Shown here: positions 35,501-45,769 of the stretch, in pieces | How the letters are laid out: the number at the start of each line of letters is the position of its first letter | How positions within the stretch are numbered: position 1 is the first letter of the stretch | NCBI GenBank assembly: GCA_015063135.1 | Contig: SUTA01000008.1 | Span: 1-64,000, forward strand | Length of the DNA: 64,000 bases | Source: Thermoplasmata archaeon | GTDB taxonomy: Archaea > Thermoplasmatota > Thermoplasmata > Methanomassiliicoccales > Methanomethylophilaceae | Direction: 5' to 3' | Translations under genes and position numbers: made by a program | Notes under the pieces: generated by a model | What the model was told of the DNA's origin: nothing | What the model saw: only the letters and a program-made list of their open reading frames with translations | Database searches by the model: none

Positions 35501-36163
35501 ACGAAGGACCATCTCGCCCGCAGGTACTGCGTCTTCTTCATGGGCCTAATCACCATAACATTCGGGATCGCGATCATAACAAAGGCGGACCTCGGGACCT
35601 CGCCCATCACCTCCATCCCCTACAGCCTGTCGCTGATCTTCGACGGGATAACGTTCGGCACGTTCACGCTGATGTTCAGCATCCTCCAGGTGGCCCTCCA
35701 GTTCGTGATCCTGGGCAAGGATGCCGACAGGTTCAACCTGATGCTCCAATTCGTGATATGCTTCGTCTTCGGCTACTTCGTCGACTTCGCAATGATGGCC
35801 ATGTCGTGGTTCGAGCCCTCCGAGTATGCGGCCAGGGTGCTGTCTGTCGTCGCCGGCTGCTTCGTCCTGGCCTTCGGCGTCTACCTGCAGCTGGTGGCGG
35901 ACGTGGTCATGGTTCCGGGCGACGGATTCGTGTACGCCCTGAAGATGAGGCTCCGCTGGGAGTACGCCAAGGTCAGATTCACCCACGACCTCACCCTGGT
36001 TGCAATCGCAGCCGTAATGTGCCTCATATGCCTCGGGGACCTGGGAGGCGTTAGGGAAGGCACCCTGATCAGCGTCGCATGTGTCGGGCTGATAGCCCGC
36101 CAGTACCTCAACCGCCTCGGATGGCTGACGAGGCCCCTCCTGCCACCCTCTCCCGAGCAACGA
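35501..36163 (+). CDS. YczE/YitT-like membrane protein, probable ACG start (ends at CGA)
   Basis: About 220 aa with five or six transmembrane helices. The first, VFFMGLITITFGIAIITKADLGTSPI, carries the family's ADLGTSPI motif. GGAGG (35488-35492) followed by eight bases and ACG 35501 gives the ten N-terminal residues the family normally has. The first ATG (35540) lies inside helix 1 with no ribosome binding site, and no ATG/GTG/TTG lies between. CGA 36161-36163 ends it after PSPEQ. The literal frame runs 43 more codons through the kefB promoter. Function unknown, possibly transport. Confidence 0.8.
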
Positions 36164-36254
36164 TTGCCGGGGCCCGTACCTTCGGCTGCATGGCGAAGCG
36201 TCAGGCTTAGGAACCATCGGAAGACGACGGCTGTGAAACAATGTGCCAGCCTGA

Positions 36255-36266
36255 TATTTTTTATAG
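36255..36266 (+). promoter_or_regulatory. TATA box of the first KefB-like gene
   Basis: TATTTTTTATAG about 35 nt before ATG 36296. It lies in the stretch that would be coding if the upstream gene did not end at CGA 36163. The rest of the 36164-36295 spacer shows no gene. Confidence 0.6.
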
Positions 36267-36295
36267 ATTTAGCATCATATGAAAAACGATGAACG

Positions 36296-38215
36296 ATGAA
36301 CGAGCTCTTCCTCATGCTTAGCCTTGGGTTGTTCACCTTGCTCGCTGGGATCTGCTCTGTCGTCTTCAACAAGCTGAAGCTGCCGCCGCTCATAGGATAC
36401 CTCGTTGCAGGAATAATACTGGCCAACATCTGGGAGGTAAGTGAGGAGGGCGACCTAATCGTCGACATCCTCTCGGATATGGGGTTAGTCCTGCTGATGT
36501 TCTGCATCGGATTGGAGATCAACCTCAGGAAATTGAAGAAGCAAGGCATGTTCGCCATGATCGTGTGCATGGTGCAGATGCCTCTGATCCTGATCGGCGG
36601 CTTCGCCGCTGGTGCCTTCATGGGCATGGATATGGTCCAATCCCTGGCGCTAGGCGCCATCATGTCCGGCTCCAGCACAGCGGTCGTCCTGGCGGTCCTG
36701 GAATCACAGAACTACCTGGACAAGGACCATAACGAGATGATCATCCTCGTGCTGATCGTCGAGGATATCGGCCAGGTCGTTCTGCTCTCCATCCTCGGTC
36801 CCATGATGACCGGGGCGGACATGAGCCTCGACTCCCTCATGATAATGATCCTCAGCATCATCGCATTCATGGCCGCCAGCATATTCATCGGCCTCCGGAT
36901 GATGCCCCCGGCCCTCAACTGGCTGGCGGACAACACATCGAAGGAGGTAGTAATCGTCTTGGCTGTGGGGATGGCCTTCACCCTGGCATACCTGTCTATG
37001 CTGGTCGGGCTGTCCATGGCCATCGGCGCCTTCCTGATGGGGCTGATAGTGGCTTCCACCAGGAAGAGCAAGGACATACATCATGCCATTGAGCCGATGG
37101 AACGCCTCTTCATGGCCATGTTCTTCATCTCCGTGGGGATGGAGGTCGCCATAGGGTCTTTCGTAGACAACATCCTGCTGATCATCGGTCTCTACCTGGT
37201 GTTCCTGGTTCTGAAGATCCTCTCCGTGTATCTGGGCTACTTCGTGGCCAACGAGAAGGGAAAGATCTGCTGGCTTTCCGCCGTGAGCCTCACCGTGATG
37301 GGCGAATTCGCATTCATCATCGCCAAGGAGGCCCTTGATAACGGGGTGATGGGCCAGGACATGTACACAGCCGTGGTGGGAGCGGCCCTGATATCGATGA
37401 TAGCCCTCCCGGTGATAGCGAAATATGCCGAGCGCGGATGGGATGCCATGGAGAGGAGATGCCCCGAAGCGGTCGCCAGCGGGCTCGGCAGGGTGGTCCG
37501 CTACAGGGACGACATCTACGAGTCGTTCCTGGGAGCCTCCAATCGCTCCAAGAGGGCCATCCGCAGGAGCATGGCTTTCGCCTACGTGAACATGCTGCTC
37601 ATAATCGCCGTGCAGCTGTTCTTCTTCCTATTCGCTGCCCCCATGGCCCATTGGCTGGATGACTGGACCCCCGTGATCAACTACGATGGATGGTGCCTCA
37701 TCACCATGATCGCCAACTTCCTCATCCTGTTCCCGCTGGCCCTGCAACTCGTCAACAATGCGAAGATCCTGGACAGGGCGGTGGTCAGGAGCAGCAGGCT
37801 CATGGCCAAATCGGCAGGCTCCCAGAAGCGCTACCAGAAGATCCTGGAATTCAATTCTGGGATAGTCGCATTCGCCATCGTGACCCTCATCATCGCAGTG
37901 GTCCCGAATCCCCTGGGATTGATGCAGCATGTGATGCTGTTCATCCTCGCAGGGGCGTCCATAGCCTTCATGGCGTTCCTCGCTTACCTGAAGGAGAGGA
38001 ACGATGAGCAGGAAGGAGGGGCCGACGAGGGAGCACCGGAGGCCGAAAAGCCCCCTGAGCCCGTCACAGACAGCATCAAGCATGAGGTGGACCAGGATGA
38101 CACCGGCCAGCAGCATCGCGACGTGTCTGGCCAGGGGCTCTTCGAGGTCGTCAAAGCGGATAACGTGGATGGGGGATACGAGATATTCGTCCAGCCCGGA
38201 GAGCGCAACCTGCGA
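36296..38215 (+). CDS. CPA2-family cation/proton antiporter, KefB-like, copy 1 (ends at CGA)
   Basis: 639 aa. About twelve helices in the N-terminal 380 residues: KLKLPPLIGYLVAGI near 24-38, the SGSSTAVVLAVL loop near 121-132, VLIVEDIGQVVLLS near 148-161 with conserved acidic residues, and SVGMEV near 280. A second membrane section (about 430-570) and an acidic cytoplasmic tail ending YEIFVQPGERNL follow. CGA at 38213-38215 ends it. The copy downstream ends at the equivalent place with the same codon. It exchanges K+ or Na+ for H+; the ion is not predictable here. Confidence 0.9.
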
Positions 38216-38227
38216 ACCTATTTTATC

Positions 38228-38235
38228 TTTTTAAA
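38228..38235 (+). promoter_or_regulatory. TATA box of the second KefB-like gene
   Basis: TTTTTAAA lies about 26 nt before ATG 38258, inside the 42-nt spacer after the CGA of copy 1. The spacing predicts a leaderless mRNA and shows that copy 2 is a separate gene rather than a second half of a fusion. Confidence 0.65.
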
Positions 38236-38257
38236 GCGATTCTCCCGCTGGATAGGT

Positions 38258-40180
38258 ATGGACGAATTCCTACTGCTGATCAACCTCACGGCTTTCACGA
38301 CGGTTGCTGCAGTCTGCTCCATGGTGTTCAACAAAATCCGCCTGCCCCCTCTGATCGGCTACCTGTCCGCGGGCATCATCCTGACCACCGTATGGGAGGT
38401 CACCGAGGAGTCGGAGTTCATCATCAGCATCCTGGCCGACATGGGATTGATCATGATGATGTTCTGCATCGGAGTGGAGATCAATCTGAAGAAGTTGCGT
38501 AAGCAGGGGATGTTCGCCATAATGGTCGGGATGGTCCAAATTCCGATGATATTGATCGGGGGCTACATCGCCGGGACCCTCATGGGCTTCGGCATGGTGG
38601 AATCCCTCGCGCTGGGCGCCATCATGTCCGGCTCGAGCACCGCCGTGGTGCTGGCCGTCCAGAGGTCCACCACCATCCTTGACCGCGACCACAAGGAGAT
38701 GCTGGTCCTCGTGCTCATAGTCGAGGACATCGCACAGGTGGTGCTGCTGTCCATACTCTCGCCCATGATGGCCGGGAGCGAGATGGACGCCGACGCGCTG
38801 ATCATCATGATCCTGAGCATCATGGTGTTCATGGGCCTCAGCATCTTCGTCGGCCTGCGCCTAATACCGCCCGCGATAAACTGGCTGGCCGACAACGTGT
38901 CCCACGAGGTGGTGATGGTCTCCGTCCTCGGATTCACCTTCACCATGGCCCTCATGTCCGTCTACGTCGGACTGTCCATGGCCATCGGGGCGTTCCTGGC
39001 GGGTATGATGGTCGCCTCCACCAGGAAGAGCCAGGAGATCCATCGCAGCATAGAGCCCATGGAGAGCCTCTTCATGGCCATGTTCTTCATCTCCGTGGGG
39101 ATGGAGATCACCGCGGGCGACCTCGTGGATAACCTCGGGACCAGCGCCCTGCTGTACTTCATATTCGTCGTGCTGATGGTCACCGGCGTGTTCATCGGCT
39201 ACATGGTGGCCAATGAGAAGGGGAAGACCGCGTTCCTCTCGGCCGTCAGCCTGGCTGTCATGGGGGAGTTCGCGTTCATCATATCCAAATCCGCGCTGGA
39301 ATACGGCGTCATCACCACATCCCTGTACACCTCCATCGTGGAGACCGCCCTGCTGTCCATGGTCATACTGCCCATAGCCGCGAAGTTCGCCGAGCGGTTC
39401 TGGGACAAGAGCGCCGAGAAGTGCCCCGAGGGCATCAAGCGCTTCTGCACCCGCATGCTGGCCAGGAGGGACAGCATCTACGCCAAGATGTCCGAGGCCA
39501 CCAAGAAGTCCAGGAGGGCGGTCAGAAGGACCATGGCGCTGGCCTACATCGATATCCTCGCCATAATCATCATACAGATCATCTTCTTCCTCGGCGTCGA
39601 TCCGGCTGCAAAGTGGCTCGCCGAGGAGACGGGGTCCAGCGAGCTGCTCTGGGACATGATCCTGATGACCATCAACTTCCTGGTCCAGCTGGTGCCCGCC
39701 CACATGGTCGTCACGAACGTCAAGTTCCTGGACGAGGCCGTGGTCAGGAGCAGCAGATACATGTCCAACGGGAGGCGCGGGCGCCTGGACCCCTCCAAGA
39801 TCTACCAGATGTTCCTCGAGCTCAACTCCTATGTCCTGGCGTTCGTGATAGTCCTGCTGATCATCACGGTCGTCCCGAACCCGCTTGGGATCTGGGAGCA
39901 GACCCTGATGTTCGCCATCGCCGCCCTCATCCTGGTCCTGTCATTCTGGTTCAACATCCACAACAAGAAGGAGGCCGGCGACATGGACGTCTACGACATG
40001 GACGACTTCGCCAGCGACGGGGGCAGCGCCCCGGATAAGGATGGGGAGAAGGTTGAGGAGGATCCGGCGGAGAAGCCGGCCGCCCATTCGGTGCCCGTGA
40101 AGGTGAAGGAACCGAATCCCGAGGGGGAGTGGGACTCCGAGATCGAAGTCTTCATCCCCGAGGGGAAGAGGGAATTCCGA
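38258..40180 (+). CDS. CPA2-family cation/proton antiporter, KefB-like, copy 2 (ends at CGA)
   Basis: 640 aa, one residue longer than copy 1 and colinear with it throughout: KIRLPPLIGYLSAGI, SGSSTAVVLAVQ, VLIVEDIAQVVLLS, the same second membrane block, and the tail ending SEIEVFIPEGKREF. This is a tandem duplication with substantial divergence. CGA 40178-40180 is followed at once by the CGA of the convergent deaminase gene on the other strand (CGATCG). The literal frame runs another 440 codons antisense. Confidence 0.92.
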
Positions 40181-41470
40181 TCGCCTCTGGCAGAGGCTCC
40201 TCCAGACGTCCTCGGACCTATCCATGACGTCGTCCACGTCCAGGGTGGCCACGCGGCCGTCGTCCACGACCACATCGCCCTGGCAGAGCACGGTCCTCAC
40301 GTTGAGGCTGTTGGCCGAGTAGGCGATGTTCGCTATGATGTTCTCGGGCACGAGAGGCCTGAGGTTGGGGGACCTGCCGCTGAGGATCACGATGTCCGCG
40401 TACTTGCCGGGCTCGATGGATCCGAGGGAGTCCTGCATCCCGATGGCCTTCGCGCCGTTGATGGTGGCGAAGTCCAGGAGCTGCTGTGCGTTGCACACGG
40501 TGGGATCCCATCTGCTGGCCTTCTGAAGGAGGCCCAGGGTCTTCATCTCGGCGAACATGTCGAGGGAGTTGTTGGTGGTGCTCCCGTCGGTGCCGAACGA
40601 TACGTTGACGCCGTTGGCCAGGAACTCGGGGACAGGGGCGACCCCACCTGTGGCGAGCTTCATGTTGGACACGGGGCAGGACGAGATGGACATGCCGGCA
40701 TCGCCCATGAGCCTGACCTCGCGCTGAGTGAGCCACGCGGAGTGCGCGGCGACGCCGCGGGGGCCGAATACCCCGATCTCGGAGAGCCACTCGCCGGGTC
40801 TCATGCCGGTCTTCTTCTTGTGGTCGTTTACCTCCCCTCTGGTCTCGGAAAGGTGGAAGTTCATGGGGGCCCCGACGGAATCGGAGAACTCCTTGGCCTG
40901 GACGCAGGTCTCCTCGTTGCAGACGTAGACGCCCTGGAGGCCGACTCCTGGCACGATCTTCCTCTGGCCCTTGTACCTTGCGTGGAAGCCCTTGCAGTTC
41001 TGAACAGGGTTGCCGTTCTGGGTGGTCTTGTCCTCGTCCAGGCAGCACCAGCAGAGGACTCCGCGGATGCCGGCCTTCTTGACTGCCTCGGCGATGACGT
41101 CCTCCGAGTAGTAGAGGTCCATGAAGGTGGTGGTCCCGCCGCGCATCATCTCGATGCAGCCCAGCTTGGTCCCGATGTCGAGGTCGTAGTCGGTCCTGTC
41201 GGAGTCGATCCTGAATACGTTGTCCAGGAAGTCCGGGAAGGTCATGTCGTCCACGACCCCTTTCATCACGGTCATGGCGACGTGCGTATGGGTGTTGATC
41301 ATTCCCGGCATGACGATGTCGCCGGTGGCGTCGATCTCCCTGTCGGCGGTCCCCTTGTACTCGGGGCCGACGGATACGATTCTCTCGCCGTCCACGACCA
41401 CATCCCCGCGGATTACCCTGCGGGAAGCGTCCTGGGTGACGATCCATGCGTTGCGGATCGCTGTTATCAT
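40181..41470 (-). CDS. SAH / 5'-methylthioadenosine / 5'-deoxyadenosine deaminase family (ends at CGA)
   Basis: Amidohydrolase of 429 aa, matching the family's usual length when ended at CGA (40183-40181). Metal ligands are in INTHTH (near 58-63), FHLSET (near 207-212), SAWLT (near 234) and FGTDGSTTNN (near 285-294). It probably deaminates S-adenosylhomocysteine or the 5'-deoxyadenosine released by radical SAM enzymes. A TATA box with an overlapping inverted repeat lies 25 nt upstream. The literal frame adds about 80 codons antisense to the KefB copy 2 tail. Confidence 0.88.
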
Positions 41471-41482
41471 GAGGGGATGATA

Positions 41483-41503
41483 CCCGTATGGGGTATATAG
41501 TTA
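41483..41503 (-). promoter_or_regulatory. TATA box and CCCGTA-GGGG operator of the deaminase gene
   Basis: Reading the plus strand, CCCGTATGGGGTATATAGTT. The minus-strand TATATACCCC is about 25 nt before ATG 41470. It adjoins ATACCC-CATAC-GGGTAT, an inverted repeat. A close relative (TATATACCCC next to CCCCGTACGGGG) is found at 30322-30348. It lies only a few bases after the cdc48 CGA end. Confidence 0.5.
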
Positions 41504-41508
41504 TCCGC

Positions 41509-43707
41509 TCGTCCGTAGAACTGCGGCGAGTCCCAGGAGGTCCTGCGCTTCTTGGCCTCCCTGCCGACCTTCTCGTAGAACTGGAACGCCGTGTCGTCCA
41601 CGGACGGCGGGATGCTGCGGACCGCCTGCTCGAAGTGCCTCATGGACACCTCCCTCGCGTTCGGGTCCTCCCTGTACGCCGACAGCCCCGCCTCCCTGCA
41701 GACCATCGCCAGGTCCGCGCCGACGTATCCGTCGGTCATCGCTGCGAGGGCGTCTAGATCCACGCCGCCGAGCGGCATGTCCCTGGTGTGGATGCCGAGG
41801 ATGGCCCTGCGTGACGCCTGGTCCGGCCTGCCCACGAGGATCATCGTGTCCAGCCTGCCCGGCCTCAGGAGCGCGGGATCGACCATGTCCGGGCGGTTGG
41901 TGGCGGCCATCACCGTCACCCCCTTGAGGTTCTCCACCCCGTCTATGGATGTCAGGATCTGCGCCACTACCCTCTCCCAGGCCTGGCTGTCACCGGACCC
42001 GCGGATGGGGGCGATGGAATCGATCTCGTCGAAGAAGATGATGCACGGAGAGAGCTGCTTCCCCCTCTTGAATATCTGGCGGACGGCCCTCTCGCTCTCG
42101 CCCAGCCACTTGCTGGCGATCTCCGGCCCGTTCACGGTGATGAAGTTGCACCCGGCGGCATTGGCGACAGCCTTGGCGATGAGGGTCTTCCCGGTGCCCG
42201 GAGGGCCGTACAGGAGTATCCCCTTGCCTGGCTTGATGCCGAGCCTGTCGAAGGCCTCGTTGCCGTCCTCCGTCGCTATGACCTCGTCCAGCCTCGACCT
42301 CACGGAGTCCAGGCCGCCTATGTCCCCCCAGGTGACCTTGGGGATCTCGACGGTGACCTCCCTCATGCCGCTGGGCTCTATCTCCCCGAGCGCGTCCATG
42401 AAGTCGTCCATGGTGACCTTCATGGCCTCGAGGACCTGCGGCGGGACTGGTTTGTCCAGATCCAGGGAGCTCATGCGCTTGCCCAGGCACTTCATGGCGG
42501 CCTCCCTGCACAATGCTGCGAGGTCCGCGCCGACGAAGCCCTGCGTTATGGATGCGAGCTGCTCCAGGGAGACGTCCTCGGTCATGGGCATCTCGCGGGC
42601 GTGGACGCTCAGGATGTCGAGCCTCGCCCTCCTGCCCGGGACGCCTATCTCTATCTCCCTGTCGAACCTTCCCGGACGCCTCAGCGCCGGGTCGATGGAG
42701 TCCTCGCGGTTGGTCGCGCCGATGACGATGACGTTGCCGCGGTCGCCCATGCCGTCCATGAGGGTCAGCAGCTGCGCAACGACCCTCCTCTCCACCTCGC
42801 CAGGGGCGGCATCCCTCTGCGGTGCGATGGAATCTATCTCGTCCAGGAATATTATGCTGGGAGCGTTCTCCGCAGCCTCGGCGAACATGTCCCTGAGGCG
42901 CTCCTCGCTCTCCCCGTAGTACTTGCCCATGATCTCCGGTCCGCGGATCGAGTACATTGATGCGCCGGACTCGTTTGCCACCGCCTCTGCGATGAGGGTC
43001 TTCCCGGTGCCGGGCGGGCCGTACAGCAGCACGCCCCTGGGCGCGGATATCCCGAGCCTATCGAACAGCTCCGGATGCTTCAGCGGCAGCTCTATGATCT
43101 CCCTGATGCGGCGGAGCTCGTCATCCAGGCCGCCCACGTCGTCGTAGGTGACCCTCTTCCCCCCTGGGCTCGCCTTGGACTTCTCCTGCGGGGAGTCCTT
43201 GACCGTGATGTCCGTGTCCTCGCCGACGACCACCGGCCCCTGCGGGGACGTGGAGACGACGGCGAAGGTGGACCTGTTGCCCATGAGGGCGATGTTGGGG
43301 ACGATGATGTCCGTGCCTGCGATCAGCGGCCTGCCGATCAGCCCGTTGCGGAATACGCTCTCGAACTCCTTGTCGAACTCGATCCTCTTCCCCTCGGGGA
43401 TGTTGGGAGCGAGCACTACCTTCCTGGCGGGCTGGGGCTCGCATCTGGAGACGGTGACGTTCTCGTCGACGCTGACGCCGGCGTTGGTCCTGGTCAGGCC
43501 GTCTATGCGTATCAGGCCCTGCCCCTCGTCCTCGATGGAGCATTTGAATACCTTGGCGACGACCGGGCGCTTGCCCTCGATCATGATGGTGTCGCCCAAC
43601 GACAATCCCAGAGCGCGCCTGGTGTCCGAATCGACCCTGGCGCGCCCGAACCCGGCCTCCGACTGGCGCTGCGCCATTGCGACCTTGAGGACGATGGAAC
43701 CGGGCAT
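41509..43707 (-). CDS. cdc48: Cdc48/p97-family AAA ATPase (ends at CGA)
   Basis: Unfoldase that extracts and unfolds substrate proteins. 732 aa. N-terminal double-psi barrel (LKVAMAQRQSE onward), then two AAA domains, each with Walker A GPPGTGKT (near 222 and 498) and Walker B LDEIDS / FDEIDS. The C-terminus ends SPQFYG and then CGA (41511-41509). The following bases hold the TATA box and operator of the deaminase gene, so they cannot be coding. The literal frame runs 14 codons further and stops by chance at 41467. Confidence 0.93.
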
Positions 43708-43747
43708 GCCATCGTGTATGCCTAGCGAGATAATAAAAGATGGGAAA

Positions 43748-43763
43748 GGGGCCCGGAGGCCCC
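43748..43763 (-). terminator. terminator of the lysine operon
   Basis: GGGGCC-CGGA-GGCCCC hairpin followed, on the minus strand, by TTTCCCATCTTTTATTAT. It sits between the dapL stop and the cdc48 start. Confidence 0.75.
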
Positions 43764-43772
43764 TGGAAGTGT

Positions 43773-44936
43773 TTACTGGTAGCTCCCGCGCTCCATCCTC
43801 TCGAGCGCCAGCCTGATCCTCTCGACGGGCTCGGTGACGGTCATGCGGATGTAGCCCTCGGCGCTCTCGCCGAAGCCGGTGCCGGGGGTGACGATGATCC
43901 CCAGGTCCACCATCTTCTTGGTGAACTCGAAGGAATCCTCGCCGCAGTCGAACCAGACGTAGAAGGTACCCTTGGGCATGTTGACCTTGTAGCCGAGCTT
44001 CTTCAGCCCGTCGACCAGGACCTTGCGCCTCTCGGCGTAGACGGCCATGTTGTCTGCGATGATCTTGGGCAGCTTGCCGTCGTCGCCGTACAGCTCCAGG
44101 GCCTTGATGGCGGCCTTCTGGATGAAGATGGGGGCGCCGGAGTCGATCTGCCCCTTGCACTTCTTCAGGCCGGCTATCAGGTCGGGGTGGCCGACCGCGT
44201 ATCCCAGCCTGAAGCCGGTCATGTTGAACGTCTTGGAGAACGATCCGAACTCGATGCAGTCGGGGCCGGCCTGCAGCGCGGAGGGCGCCTGGTAGCCGTC
44301 GTAGCACATCTCGGAGTACGCGTTGTCGTAGCAGAGGATGGTGCCGTTGGCCTTGCACCAGTCGTAGACCTTCTTGAGGTACGCGACGTCGCAGGTGGCG
44401 CCGGTGGGGTTGTTCGGGTAGTTCAGGTAGAGCATCTTCGCGCCCTTGGGGCACTCGTCGACGTCCAGCAGCCAGTCCTTCTCGGCCCTCAGGGGGACCT
44501 TGACGCACTTGGCCTCGTTGAACAGGGTGGACGCTCCGGAGTACACGGGGTAACCGGGCGACGGGGCGATGATGGTCTCGCCGCAGTTCACGAACGCCTG
44601 GGCGATGTTGAATATGGCCTCCTTGGATCCGATGGTGACGCACACCTGGGTGTCCGGGTCGATGTCCAGGCCGAACCTCTTCTTGTACCACTTGGCGACC
44701 GCCACGCGGAGGTCCCTCTCGCCCGCGGAGGACGAGTACTTCTGGTTCTCGTTGACGCACGCCTGCTTCGCCATCTCCTCGACGATGATGCCGGGGGTGG
44801 GGAGGTCGGGGTCGCCGATCCCGAAGTCGACCATGTCCCATCCTGCCGCCTTCTTCTCGCGGGAGAGCTCCTCCAGCCTGACGAAGAGGTACGGCGGGAT
44901 CGCCTTCAATCTGTCTGCCTGCTCGAATGTTGTCAT
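43773..44936 (-). CDS. dapL: LL-diaminopimelate aminotransferase
   Basis: PLP enzyme converting tetrahydrodipicolinate directly to LL-diaminopimelate, bypassing acylated intermediates. 387 aa, fold type I. DFGIGDPDLPTP near 35-46, NYPNNPTGA near 166-174, and the PLP Lys in SFSKTFNMTG (near 231-240) are visible. Its start shares a base with the dapF stop (TGATG). Ends in TAA. Other aminotransferases look similar, but the dap neighbours support DapL. Confidence 0.88.
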   Translation of the reverse strand: MTTFEQADRLKAIPPYLFVRLEELSREKKAAGWDMVDFGIGDPDLPTPGIIVEEMAKQACVNENQKYSSSAGERDLRVAVAKWYKKRFGLDIDPDTQVCVTIGSKEAIFNIAQAFVNCGETIIAPSPGYPVYSGASTLFNEAKCVKVPLRAEKDWLLDVDECPKGAKMLYLNYPNNPTGATCDVAYLKKVYDWCKANGTILCYDNAYSEMCYDGYQAPSALQAGPDCIEFGSFSKTFNMTGFRLGYAVGHPDLIAGLKKCKGQIDSGAPIFIQKAAIKALELYGDDGKLPKIIADNMAVYAERRKVLVDGLKKLGYKVNMPKGTFYVWFDCGEDSFEFTKKMVDLGIIVTPGTGFGESAEGYIRMTVTEPVERIRLALERMERGSYQ

Positions 44937-45769
44937 CAGTATCCCTCTATTTCTCCCTCGAAGACGAGCTCCGCGGGTCCCTCCATGAGGACGTATCCGA
45001 GGTCCGGGTCAACCGTGATCCTCAGCCATCCCCCGGGGAGCTCCACATCCACCGGCTTCCCGAACGGGACCAGCCCGTTGAGCGCCGCGGCCGTGGTGGT
45101 GGCGCATGCCCCTGTCCCGCAGGCCAGGGTCCATGCGGCCCCCCTCTCGTAAACCGTTATATGAATCTTCCCGTCCTCGACCCTGCAGAACTCCACGTTG
45201 GTCTTGCGGGGGAAGAACGGATGCGCCTCCAGGACTGGCCCCAGCGCCCTGACCTGCTCCTCGGTGAGCGGGTCGAAGGTGATGAAGTGGGGGTTGCCCA
45301 TGGAGACGGCGTTCGCCCTGAACCTGACTCCCATGGCCTCGAAGGGCTGATCGATGAACCTGCCGTCGAAGTCGACGGGGACCTCCCTGCCCTCCAGGAT
45401 GGGGGCTCCCATGTTGATCCTGACCGCGGCGACCTTCCCTCCCTTCAGGGACACCGTCGCCTCGAGGTCTCCCCTGAGGGTGTGGACGGTGAACACGTCG
45501 CCCTTCACGAAGCCGAAGTCGCGGGCGTGCTTGGCGAGGCACCTGATGCCGTTGCCGCACATCTCCGCCTCGCTGCCGTCGGCGTTGATGATCCTCATGG
45601 TGACGTCGGTGCCCTCTCCGGGGAGGAGGTAGAGCACGCCGTCCGCGCCGATGCCGTAGTGGCGGTCGCAGACCCTCCGGCACCACTCCGGGTCTATCTC
45701 CAGATGCTGGGTGATGCCGTCCACGAGGACGAAGTCGTTGCCGATGCCCTGGTACTTCCAGAACCTCAT
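44936..45769 (-). CDS. dapF: diaminopimelate epimerase
   Basis: Cofactor-free epimerase of LL- to meso-diaminopimelate. 277 aa. The two catalytic Cys lie in AEMCGNGIRC (near 71-80) and ACGTGACATT (near 216-225). KYQGIGNDFVLVD opens the protein. ATG 45769 shares its A with the CGA of lysA (CGATG), while its own end overlaps dapL as TGATG. The two overlap types are used side by side in one operon. Confidence 0.95.
   Translation of the reverse strand: MRFWKYQGIGNDFVLVDGITQHLEIDPEWCRRVCDRHYGIGADGVLYLLPGEGTDVTMRIINADGSEAEMCGNGIRCLAKHARDFGFVKGDVFTVHTLRGDLEATVSLKGGKVAAVRINMGAPILEGREVPVDFDGRFIDQPFEAMGVRFRANAVSMGNPHFITFDPLTEEQVRALGPVLEAHPFFPRKTNVEFCRVEDGKIHITVYERGAAWTLACGTGACATTTAAALNGLVPFGKPVDVELPGGWLRITVDPDLGYVLMEGPAELVFEGEIEGY

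Noticed and set aside
40175-40185. Chimeric joins at GATC sites (cloning artefact), since several junctions contain GATC
   Set aside because: Other CGA ends (pus10, KH protein, KefB copy 1, polB, cdc48, methyltransferase) have no GATC, and gene order in the operons is normal across the sites.
36296-41500. A single 1,734-aa double antiporter
   Set aside because: The second half has its own TATA box and start, both copies end at CGA at matching positions, and the last 440 codons are antisense to a full-length deaminase gene.
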